DNA from: DATDQA01 sp035292505
Lineage (GTDB): Bacteria > Bacteroidota > Bacteroidia > Chitinophagales > Saprospiraceae
Assembly: GCA_035292505.1 (NCBI GenBank)
Contig: DATDQA010000338.1
Coordinates: 1 to 13,564 of the forward strand
Direction of reading: 5' to 3'
Length of the DNA: 13,564 nt
The translations under genes and the position numbers were made by a program. Positions 7,137 through 12,789 of this stretch are shown here, piece by piece; within the stretch, counting starts at the first letter, position 1; each line of letters opens with the position of its first letter. The notes under the pieces are model-generated. The model was not told where the DNA came from, searched no databases, and saw only the letters and a list, made by a program, of their open reading frames with translations.

Positions 7137-8048
7137 ATGAAGTCAGCACTCAAACTTTTGTGTTTTTTCGTCGCCGGACTGGCGATGGTTTCTTGCGTAA
7201 GCAAAAAGCAATTCACTGCGCTACAAACTGATCTGGATGTTGCGAACGAACAACTTGGGAAATGTGGCAAAAGCCTGAATGACTATATGGAACGGCTTGC
7301 TACATGTGAACAGGAACGCGATGCTGCCAGAAATGAAGCGAAAAATGTCACACAGGCACGCCAGGAACAAATCGATGACCTGAAAGAGCAGCTCAAGGAT
7401 TGCAAGGCGGTCCGTGATCAGCAACTGATGCAGGTCGGAGAATTGACCGTTCTTTCACAAGCCGCCAACAACAACATCAAGGAAACTCTCTCACAGCTCC
7501 AGAAGAAAGACAAATACATCAACCTGTTGCAGGCAGCAAAAACCAAAACAGACTCTATCAATCTTGCCCTGGCGGTAAATCTCAAGAGTGTCCTCAAAGA
7601 TGGTCTGGATGATAAGGATATTGAAATCATGGTTGACAAGACAGTGGTGATGATTAATCTTTCCGATAAAATGTTGTTCCAGAGTGGAAGTGCGCGTCTC
7701 GGTGCGAGGGCAAATGAAGTACTTGGGAAAATCGCAAAGATCATCGATGCAAGACCAGAACTCGAAGTCATGGTCGAAGGGTATACCGATAATGTGCCGA
7801 TCAGCACAGACTGTATTGCCGACAATTGGGATCTGAGTGTAAAAAGGGCGACCGCTGTCGTGCGTTCACTGCAGAAGAACTTCAAAATTGATCCAAACAG
7901 GTTGATTGCCGCTGGTCGTGGTGAATACAATACACTCGAAAACAATGCAACATCTGAAGGTCGTGCGATTAATCGCCGGACAAGGATTATCATTATGCCG
8001 AAGTTAGATCAGTTCTATGATCTGCTCGCTCCGACCGCGTCTAACTAA
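7137..8048 (+). CDS. OmpA-family outer-membrane lipoprotein with coiled-coil stalk
   Basis: 303 residues. A lipoprotein signal (KLLCFFVAGLAMVSC) ends at C20, the likely lipidated cysteine. Residues about 24-135 are rich in E, K, Q and N with heptad-like spacing and should form a long coiled coil. Residues about 163-290 are an OmpA-type peptidoglycan-binding domain: LFQSGSARLGARA (180-192), VEGYTDNVPI (213-222), DNWDLSVKRA (229-238) and NRRTRIIIMP (279-288). The classical EGHTD is EGYTD here. It probably anchors the outer membrane to the cell wall through the stalk. The gene stands alone: it is divergent from the membrane-protein gene on its left (214 bp between) and closed by a strong terminator 20 bp after its stop. 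No clear promoter box was found in 6923-7136. Confidence 0.94.
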   Translation: MKSALKLLCFFVAGLAMVSCVSKKQFTALQTDLDVANEQLGKCGKSLNDYMERLATCEQERDAARNEAKNVTQARQEQIDDLKEQLKDCKAVRDQQLMQVGELTVLSQAANNNIKETLSQLQKKDKYINLLQAAKTKTDSINLALAVNLKSVLKDGLDDKDIEIMVDKTVVMINLSDKMLFQSGSARLGARANEVLGKIAKIIDARPELEVMVEGYTDNVPISTDCIADNWDLSVKRATAVVRSLQKNFKIDPNRLIAAGRGEYNTLENNATSEGRAINRRTRIIIMPKLDQFYDLLAPTASN

Positions 8049-8067
8049 TTCTGTTGAAACAGTAAGT

Positions 8068-8100
8068 AAAAAACGCATGGTACCTGTCCATGCGTTTTTT
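8068..8100 (+). terminator. Rho-independent terminator of the OmpA-family gene
   Basis: AAAAAACGCATGG (8068-8080) pairs perfectly with CCATGCGTTTTTT (8088-8100) around a 7-nt loop, giving a 13-bp stem whose right arm is itself the T-run, followed by ATTTTC. The A-run on the left makes it potentially active in both directions. It begins 20 bp after the TAA stop of the lipoprotein gene. Confidence 0.93.
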
Positions 8101-8279
8101 ATTTTCATCAGGAGATAACGCATCTGATGACCAGTGGTAGAGGCAAGCCATGCCTACGGCAGACGAGCTTCAATCGGTATCAGGCGTCCAAGTGGCTATG
8201 ACAAAATGCAGGTTGCCGCTCAGCAAACGGCCAAAAGCGAACAGCGAAAGGCGTCCAATTCATGTCCTATCTAAATTTA
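8101..8279. other. Intergenic region without a recognised gene
   Basis: The space between the terminator and the next promoter box holds no supportable open reading frame or RNA gene. It contains two small inverted repeats: CATCAG/CTGATG across about 8107-8130, and a TGCC-TAC-GGCA palindrome next to an AGGCA/TGCCT pair near 8141-8162. Their role is unknown; such GC-rich palindromes may be remnants of dispersed repeats. Confidence 0.4.
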
Positions 8280-8287
8280 TATATTTG
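8280..8287 (+). promoter_or_regulatory. Bacteroidota-type -7 promoter box for the 879-residue protein gene
   Basis: TATATTTG is a perfect match to the Bacteroidota -7 consensus TAnnTTTG and lies 53 bp before the ATG at 8341, implying a leader of about 45 nt. The expected TTTG-like -33 element is not evident at the usual distance, so confidence is limited. Confidence 0.42.
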
Positions 8288-8340
8288 AATCTCTCTCCCA
8301 GGACAGAAAAACGCCTTAAATAAATGATAACAAAAACACT

Positions 8341-10980
8341 ATGAAGCGTAATGAATTTCTACGATTAGGTGCGGTCGCCGCCGCTGTGGGGCCATTGAGT
8401 ACCACCTTCTCCCATGGAAGAAACGGAATGAATCTGGTTTCATTCCTGGCCAATAATGAACAGGATTTAGCAGCAATAAGCAAAGCCGTTCAACAGGACT
8501 TTAATGAGCTTTTGCAATGGATGAGCGGCAATGGCTGGACTACATATCTGAAAGATACACTGGGAGTGAATTTATCATTGACCGGTGATGCATTGAAAGC
8601 GGAACTGGTGAAGGACCTTGATGCAACCAGATTACGGAAACTCATGGATAGTCCCGAATCCGGTTTTGATGATTTTGCCGGAATGCATATGGTCAAACCC
8701 GGCTTTCCTGCCTTCAGCTTATTGTATCATGCACTTGCAAGCCCGAGAGTCAGGCCGTCCGTCGTCACTGCGTATCCGGCATTAGAACAGCTCGATGTAT
8801 TGGAAAACTACATTTATTCACTTGTCGAATGGGAACACCTGAAGACCATCTATGAAGTGAATGCAAACAGTGATTTGGTGTTGGCCGTGTTTGCCTATGA
8901 GTATCGGCCTGCATTTAAAACGCCCCATCACGAACATGCAGACCTGGTCTTTTCAAGGACCGGCGTAGCGCGTGTTGGTCAACACAATTATAATTTTGAT
9001 CGCATCAACAGGTGTTTTACCAATCAACCGAAAGATGGTATTCCTGTCGAGCAGGCTGCTGTCGTACCTGCCAGGTATGGCCTCTTTCTGGCGAAGCGCG
9101 TCAAATCTGATCAGTGTAACCTGATGACGACCGGTATCTATAAACCAGGTGATAAATTTGACGACCGCGAAGACAACAAGCGAAGCTTTTTACAACCGAT
9201 CCGGAAAGTATTTCACAATGACGCGCTGTTTGGTGAAGCAAAGCTGAACTTCAGCGAAGCGCATAAGAGTGAGAAACTCGCCAAGCTGGTCGAACACACG
9301 GATCTCAAGTTTTATAATAACCTGAAGCCCACTGTGCGTACATCCACACAACTGATTGTGCAGGATCCGAAAGTCACCAATGCCGGTTCTACATTTTTGG
9401 TGGTATCCAAGCCTGAGCCCCTGATCCGTATTTCGAAGGAAGGAAATAAACCTGTGTATTTTTTGGTACCCGCGATGATTCCTGGTGAAGATGGCTATTC
9501 AAGGAACAGATATTTTACAAGCTACAATACACAAGAAGTGCAGGATGTTGAATTGCTTGTACCTACACCTGCCGGTTATAATAAGATACCGAATCAATAC
9601 ACTGAGCCACGGACGCAGCCATTGTTTTTGAACATCACGCATGAACAGGATACATTGATTGCGAGTGGATATCGTGAAGTGACGAAGGATGCGACGTTTG
9701 ACACACGACTGAATGATGGCATGTACCAGTCACCGTTATTTGAAGACAGCATTTGCGAAGGAGTGGTCAATGCGCAGATTGTAACTAATGTCGATGCGCT
9801 GAGAGGAATGAATACAGGAGTATTGCCGGCATTTTCCATTGTGACTGCACCGGACTTTTTTCCGCAGGTGGACAATTTTGATCTGATGACGTATGATGTG
9901 GCTCCGGGAACAGCGGTCAACATCAGTAATTTCTATGAAGGTGGATTGGCCAGTCTCGCTACAGCGAGATTAACACCGAATCCGGATCTGCTGCCGACCA
10001 TGGATCTCGCAGATACCTATACTGCAGTGCTCAGTCATAAATCCAAAGCGGGTACGCCTGCGGCGCAAACCGGGCGATTCAAAAATCCATCATTGCCAAA
10101 AGGGTATATGGTTTCAGGCTTCCTGCCGGATGTAGCCTCTTCTGTCTTTGCTCCTGGTTGGGACATCACTTATTCTGCTGATAAGCCCGGAAGTCCAGAT
10201 GTGTATTTAAGCACGGAGGGTTTGGGTTCACCTTTTGTGGAGGATATGAAACTCTGTGCGGCTGCGAATGGCATGTGGCCTGCTTCTTCACCTGATGCGG
10301 CAAGGACATACCAGGGCTCATTAGATCCATGGAGTAGAAATGCGACTGCGATTCCGTTGTTGGATGATGAGCTGGGCTTTCATAAAAATTCTCCTGCGGG
10401 TTTGATGATGGGGAAAGAAACATTCGGATGGGATGGTGTGCAGGGTCCGTTCTTGAAAAACATCAATGGAAAATGGAAAGTCAATTTCGCTGATGTGGGA
10501 AGAGCGGATGTGGTACAAAATGCATTGGATGGAAATGTTGACTTGTCCAAACTGCGGATGCTCACGAGTGGCGAATTGATTTCGCGCATGGCCTGTTTGA
10601 AGAAATGTATAGAGAACCTGCCGAAAGTCAATTTCAAAGGGTACACGAAAGAAGCAAAAATGGTTGCCTTCACCAGGTGGTGGCTGATCAGCGCGGAAGC
10701 AGTGAATTTTGGAGAAGAAAATGCAAAAGGCTGGGGCATCCCGGATACATTGGTTGGTACGGATACGAAGTGGGTCACTGACCGCTCAAATGCAAAAGTT
10801 TCAGGCAAAGGCTACTTGTTTGTCATCGTCGATGTGAAGGATAAGAAATTGAGCTGGGATGGTTTTGGCCGGAGACAGGTAGATGTGACGAAGATGTATG
10901 TCTGCCAGGTAGTTGATAATGAAGGATCTCCACAATTGGCGTTGGCGATTGTCAAGGGAGGGAAGGCGAAGTGGATGTAG
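8341..10980 (+). CDS. Large exported protein of unknown family (879 residues), paired with a flavoprotein gene
   Basis: I do not recognise the family. The N-terminus MKRNEFLRLGAVAAAVGP resembles a Tat signal with KR in place of RR, so export in folded form is likely. No further membrane segment is seen. Notable features: a histidine cluster PHHEHAD (195-201) followed by VFSRTGVARVG (203-213); seven cysteines, including a C-x3-C pair at 752/756; and a C639 with W646 seven residues later in KLCAAANGMWPASSPD, preceded by FAPGWDITYS (603-612). The C-terminal half is rich in tryptophan. A flavoprotein gene follows on the same strand with no evident terminator between them. In LodA/LodB and QhpC/QhpG such neighbours make a cysteine-tryptophan quinone cofactor. 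This suggests, but does not show, that this protein carries a modified tryptophan. The short GVARVG match to the LodA N-terminus is too small to assign homology. Confidence 0.9.
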   Translation: MKRNEFLRLGAVAAAVGPLSTTFSHGRNGMNLVSFLANNEQDLAAISKAVQQDFNELLQWMSGNGWTTYLKDTLGVNLSLTGDALKAELVKDLDATRLRKLMDSPESGFDDFAGMHMVKPGFPAFSLLYHALASPRVRPSVVTAYPALEQLDVLENYIYSLVEWEHLKTIYEVNANSDLVLAVFAYEYRPAFKTPHHEHADLVFSRTGVARVGQHNYNFDRINRCFTNQPKDGIPVEQAAVVPARYGLFLAKRVKSDQCNLMTTGIYKPGDKFDDREDNKRSFLQPIRKVFHNDALFGEAKLNFSEAHKSEKLAKLVEHTDLKFYNNLKPTVRTSTQLIVQDPKVTNAGSTFLVVSKPEPLIRISKEGNKPVYFLVPAMIPGEDGYSRNRYFTSYNTQEVQDVELLVPTPAGYNKIPNQYTEPRTQPLFLNITHEQDTLIASGYREVTKDATFDTRLNDGMYQSPLFEDSICEGVVNAQIVTNVDALRGMNTGVLPAFSIVTAPDFFPQVDNFDLMTYDVAPGTAVNISNFYEGGLASLATARLTPNPDLLPTMDLADTYTAVLSHKSKAGTPAAQTGRFKNPSLPKGYMVSGFLPDVASSVFAPGWDITYSADKPGSPDVYLSTEGLGSPFVEDMKLCAAANGMWPASSPDAARTYQGSLDPWSRNATAIPLLDDELGFHKNSPAGLMMGKETFGWDGVQGPFLKNINGKWKVNFADVGRADVVQNALDGNVDLSKLRMLTSGELISRMACLKKCIENLPKVNFKGYTKEAKMVAFTRWWLISAEAVNFGEENAKGWGIPDTLVGTDTKWVTDRSNAKVSGKGYLFVIVDVKDKKLSWDGFGRRQVDVTKMYVCQVVDNEGSPQLALAIVKGGKAKWM

Positions 10981-10987
10981 AAGAGCA

Positions 10988-11029
10988 GGGGCAACCGGTA
11001 ACACAGGTGCAACCGGTACAGCCGGGTAC
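10988..11029. repeat. 9-bp degenerate array that reads as Gly-X-Y in one frame
   Basis: Just after the stop of the 879-residue gene, units of about 9 bp follow each other: GGGGCAACC, GGTAACACA, GGTGCAACC, GGTACAGCC, then GGGTACAGC partly matching. GCAACCGGTA recurs at an 18-bp interval (10991 and 11009). In the +1 frame relative to the upstream gene it would read as a short collagen-like GAT-GNT-GAT-GTA string, but that frame soon stops, so I treat it as non-coding. Confidence 0.6.
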
Positions 11030-11050
11030 AGCCGTTGATCGGGATTTCCT

Positions 11051-11075
11051 TCGCCTCAGCCTTAGCCTTCGCCTC
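11051..11075. repeat. Hexanucleotide array of the GCC type
   Basis: TTCGCC, TCAGCC, TTAGCC and TTCGCC, followed by TC, make four 6-bp units with a constant GCC and variable first half. The array lies 8 bp before the ATG of the truncated flavoprotein copy. Like the other arrays in this window it sits in the gap after a stop codon, but its base composition is quite different. Confidence 0.75.
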
Positions 11076-11083
11076 GGATTCCA

Positions 11084-11251
11084 ATGGACGTCATCATCAT
11101 AGGCTCCGGACCCGCTGGTTGTTCCGCAGCATCGACATGTCGGAAGGCTGGCCTTGATGTCATGATCATCACTGATCAAAGTCCACCAGATTTCCTCCCC
11201 TCTCTTTCCAAGAGAGGGGTCGGGGGTGAGTTATGGACGTCATCATCATAG
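11084..11251 (+). pseudogene. Truncated upstream copy of the flavoprotein 5' end (55 codons)
   Basis: The 149 bp from 11084 repeat the first 149 bp of the intact gene (11233-11381) with 12 base differences. Of the ten changed codons, seven are synonymous and three alter the residue (R/L, S/G, P/R), so the copy evolved while it was still coding. It keeps the dinucleotide-binding motif GSGPAG and ends in the same palindromic element. Because 149 is not a multiple of three, its frame does not continue into the intact gene; it hits TAG at 11249-11251, 19 bp past the start of the intact gene. It may still be translated as a 55-residue peptide and couple to the next start. It is most simply the stump of a former tandem paralogue. 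Confidence 0.85.
11195..11230. repeat. Palindromic element, copy 1 (5' leader of the flavoprotein gene)
   Basis: CCCCTCTCTT (11197-11206) pairs perfectly with AAGAGAGGGG (11210-11219) around TCC, followed by a G-rich tail GGGGGTGAG (11222-11230). The tail ends 2 bp before the ATG of the intact gene, so it could act as its Shine-Dalgarno sequence, with a stable hairpin just upstream. In the truncated copy's frame it encodes LPSLSKRG. Confidence 0.88.
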
Positions 11252-12324
11252 GCTCAGGCCCCGCTGGATGTTCCGCGGCATCAACATGTCTGAAGGCTGG
11301 CTTAGATGTCATGATCATCACTGATCAAGGCCCACGAGATTTCCTCCCCTCTCTTTCCAAGAGAGGGGTCGGGGGAGAGTTAGAATCCATCCATCCCGGA
11401 GTTTCTTCACTCTTAGAAAAGATAGGCGCTGCGGGTGCTGAGGTTGCGGCTACACGTGCGCGGTATACGGGTATACAAGTTGGCAATACTTATACACCAT
11501 TGGGTGAAGATGACAGTGGAGTCTGGAATGGGATGCACATTGACCGCCATGTGTTTGATGCACAATTGTTGCATCGTATTCGCGAAACAGGAGTGGTCGT
11601 CAGATTCAACACAGAGGTTGAAGGCTTTCTATTGAAAGATGACAGGGTGATTGGCATTAAAACAGCATCAACAGAATTGTATGCGAAATACATCATTGAT
11701 GCTTCAGGTCATCATGCGATCGCCGGAAGGAAATTAAAATTCAGGCGGAGATTTTTTTCTCCTCCATTCGTATGCTGGACGGGGATATCCAAATGTGTAC
11801 AACCACTTTCTTTTTTACTCCCCTCTCTTCGGAAGAGAGGGGCTCAGCTTGCCATGAATGCGAAGTCATTCATGGGCGGTGAGTTTGTTGACAGAGCGCA
11901 TTTTATTCCGCACAAAAATGGCTGGACATGGCTGGCTCCGACGCCACCGGATCATTGTGCATGGACAAGGCTTCGTGTAAAAGGAGAGAAATCCTTCTTG
12001 CCACCGGAAGAACTCAAAGATTGTATTCCAGTTGGAAAGATAAAGGCAGCCAATATGCGGTGGCGGTTGTATCGCCCGGTATGTAAAGAGGGTGTTGTGC
12101 TCTGCGGAGATGCGGCCGGTATCCTCGATCCTGCGGCCGGACAGGGGATACTCAATGCGTTGTGGTCGGGGATGATTGCTGCAAATGCCGTTGTTTCATG
12201 TCTTCAACAACCTGAGTTGGAGGCTTTCAACCTGGCTCGATATGATGACTGGTTTGTCAGGCAGTACGAGGAGAAGGCTGCTATACTCAAGTCATACTAT
12301 GAAGAGCATGGTATTTTGAAATAA
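11233..12324 (+). CDS. FAD-dependent monooxygenase-like flavoprotein (LodB/GoxB/QhpG and tryptophan-halogenase-like class), with in-frame palindromic inserts
   Basis: 363 residues. DVIIIGSGPAG (2-12) is the FAD dinucleotide-binding motif, YIIDASG (153-159) the middle signature, and CGDAAGILDPAAGQG (291-305) the second FAD contact with the GD pair. ESIHPGVSSLLEKIGA (51-66) matches the GExLHPG segment of halogenase-like flavoproteins. Two segments look extra: FLPSLSKRGVGG (37-48), between the first Rossmann unit and ESIHPG, and FLLPSLRKRGAQ (194-205), each encoded by a palindromic element. The GGTGAG before the ATG serves as ribosome-binding site. It follows the 879-residue gene by 252 bp on the same strand and may modify that protein, as LodB and QhpG modify their partners; this is inferred. 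The 5' end is duplicated upstream and the 3' end twice downstream. It could also be a small-molecule monooxygenase or reductase. Whether the inserts leave it active is unknown. Confidence 0.9.
   Translation: MDVIIIGSGPAGCSAASTCLKAGLDVMIITDQGPRDFLPSLSKRGVGGELESIHPGVSSLLEKIGAAGAEVAATRARYTGIQVGNTYTPLGEDDSGVWNGMHIDRHVFDAQLLHRIRETGVVVRFNTEVEGFLLKDDRVIGIKTASTELYAKYIIDASGHHAIAGRKLKFRRRFFSPPFVCWTGISKCVQPLSFLLPSLRKRGAQLAMNAKSFMGGEFVDRAHFIPHKNGWTWLAPTPPDHCAWTRLRVKGEKSFLPPEELKDCIPVGKIKAANMRWRLYRPVCKEGVVLCGDAAGILDPAAGQGILNALWSGMIAANAVVSCLQQPELEAFNLARYDDWFVRQYEEKAAILKSYYEEHGILK
11344..11379. repeat. Palindromic element, copy 2 (inside the flavoprotein gene)
   Basis: CCCCTCTCTT (11346-11355) pairs with AAGAGAGGGG (11359-11368) around TCC and is followed by the G-rich tail GGGGGAGAG. 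Copies 1 and 2 are identical across the element except for one tail base. It starts at the third base of codon 38 and keeps the frame open, adding LPSLSKRGVGG at the surface-loop position between a beta strand and ESIHPG. Confidence 0.88.
11818..11844. repeat. Palindromic element, copy 3 (inside the flavoprotein gene)
   Basis: CCCCTCTCTT (11820-11829) pairs with AAGAGAGGGG (11833-11842) around CGG. The stem is identical to copies 1 and 2, while loop and tail differ and the G-rich tail is lost after GGGGCT. It also begins at the third base of a codon (196), in the same strand orientation, and encodes LPSLRKRG, nearly the same peptide as copy 2. Confidence 0.85.
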
Positions 12325-12350
12325 AAATGAAAATAAAAATCAAAGTAAAG
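12324..12350. repeat. AT-rich hexanucleotide array directly at the flavoprotein stop codon
   Basis: AAAATG, AAAATA, AAAATC and AAAGTA follow from the last base of the TAA stop. It is the reverse-complement type of the array at 12380-12421. Compared with the third gene-end copy (AAATGAAAAT at 12711-12720), the real gene end has one more 6-bp unit, which turns the stop from TGA into TAA, so the array appears to have grown from the stop region. Confidence 0.7.
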
Positions 12351-12357
12351 ATCCAGG

Positions 12358-12432
12358 ATCATTGATCAGAAACTGGCGGTTTTATTTTCATTTTGATTTT
12401 CATTTTAATTTTAATTTTGATTGATCAATGAT
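12358..12432. repeat. 11-bp perfect inverted repeat enclosing the second AT array
   Basis: ATCATTGATCA (12358-12368) and TGATCAATGAT (12422-12432) are perfect reverse complements, 53 bp apart. The right arm overlaps the first codon of the second gene-end fragment. The arms enclose the hexanucleotide array and would let the spacer fold as a long hairpin. Confidence 0.6.
12380..12421. repeat. AT-rich hexanucleotide array ATTTT[G/C/A], six full units
   Basis: ATTTTC, ATTTTG, ATTTTC, ATTTTA, ATTTTA, ATTTTG run from 12384 to 12419, preceded by TTTT and followed by ATT. Only the sixth base varies. The array ends about 10 bp before the homology of the second gene-end fragment begins. Confidence 0.9.
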
Positions 12433-12513
12433 AATTGGTTTATTGAGCAGTACGCGGAGAAAGCAGAGAGGTTGAAGTCATATTATGAAGAACACGGTAT
12501 CGCAATAGGGTAA
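12430..12513 (+). pseudogene. Second copy of the flavoprotein 3' end (27 codons plus stop)
   Basis: In frame it reads DNWFIEQYAEKAERLKSYYE and then EHGIAIG before TAA. It aligns with the true gene end DDWFVRQYEEKAAILKSYYE followed by EHGILK. Several differences are synonymous and the reading frame and stop are intact, so it derives from a coding copy. It lacks a start codon and is cut off on the left at the AT array. It is the remnant of a paralogue or an unused alternative gene end. Confidence 0.85.
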
Positions 12514-12521
12514 GTGATTGG

Positions 12522-12552
12522 TTGCAATAGAATAAAACGTTTCTCATTGCAA
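12522..12552. repeat. Inverted repeat TTGCAAT/ATTGCAA
   Basis: TTGCAAT (12522-12528) and ATTGCAA (12546-12552) are perfect reverse complements separated by 17 bp. It lies 8 bp after the stop of the second gene-end copy. It is too weak for a terminator, since the right arm is followed by only TTTT. Confidence 0.4.
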
Positions 12553-12556
12553 TTTT

Positions 12557-12604
12557 CATCCCGACTCTCCTCGCAGGAAGCGACTCGGTACGGGATGTCG
12601 CTTC
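12557..12604. repeat. Interlocked inverted repeats (pseudoknot-like element)
   Basis: CATCCCG (12557-12563) pairs with CGGGATG (12591-12597), and GAAGCGAC (12577-12584) pairs with GTCGCTTC (12597-12604). The pairs interleave instead of nesting, with the two right arms abutting, which is the arrangement of an H-type pseudoknot or of two alternative hairpins. The sequence is far more GC-rich than its surroundings. Its start TTTTCATCCCGAC resembles the start of the palindrome at 1001-1033. Confidence 0.6.
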
Positions 12605-12609
12605 GCTCT

Positions 12610-12641
12610 ATTTTGATTTTCATTTTGATTTTCATTTTAAT
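12610..12641. repeat. AT-rich hexanucleotide array, third copy
   Basis: ATTTTG, ATTTTC, ATTTTG, ATTTTC, ATTTTA (12610-12639), then ATTGATTC. It is the same type as the array at 12380-12421 and again directly abuts a gene-end fragment, so array and fragment form a repeated module. Confidence 0.9.
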
Positions 12642-12644
12642 TGA

Positions 12645-12716
12645 TTCGTGAGGCAGTACGAAGAGAAGGCTGAGAAACTCAGGTCATACTATGAAGAGTA
12701 TGGTATATTGAAATGA
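12645..12716 (+). pseudogene. Third copy of the flavoprotein 3' end (23 codons plus stop)
   Basis: It reads FVRQYEEKAEKLRSYYEEYG, then ILK and TGA. It is closer to the true gene end than the second copy and keeps the final GILK. The codon before F, which would correspond to the tryptophan TGG, is TGA, so the coding homology stops exactly where the AT array begins. It has no start codon. Synonymous changes (GTC/GTG, GAG/GAA, ATT/ATA) point to past selection as protein. Confidence 0.85.
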
Positions 12717-12789
12717 AAATTTCCACAAGGATTTGGCGCATATCCAGTGTTGTGGGCGGGTCGCCGTGCTTCACTGCATCGAAGACGCA

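Noticed and set aside
8541..9000. Assignment of the 879-residue protein to the LodA family through the short GVARVG match at residues 208-213
   Set aside because: In LodA the similar segment is at the extreme N-terminus and nothing around it agrees; six residues are not enough.
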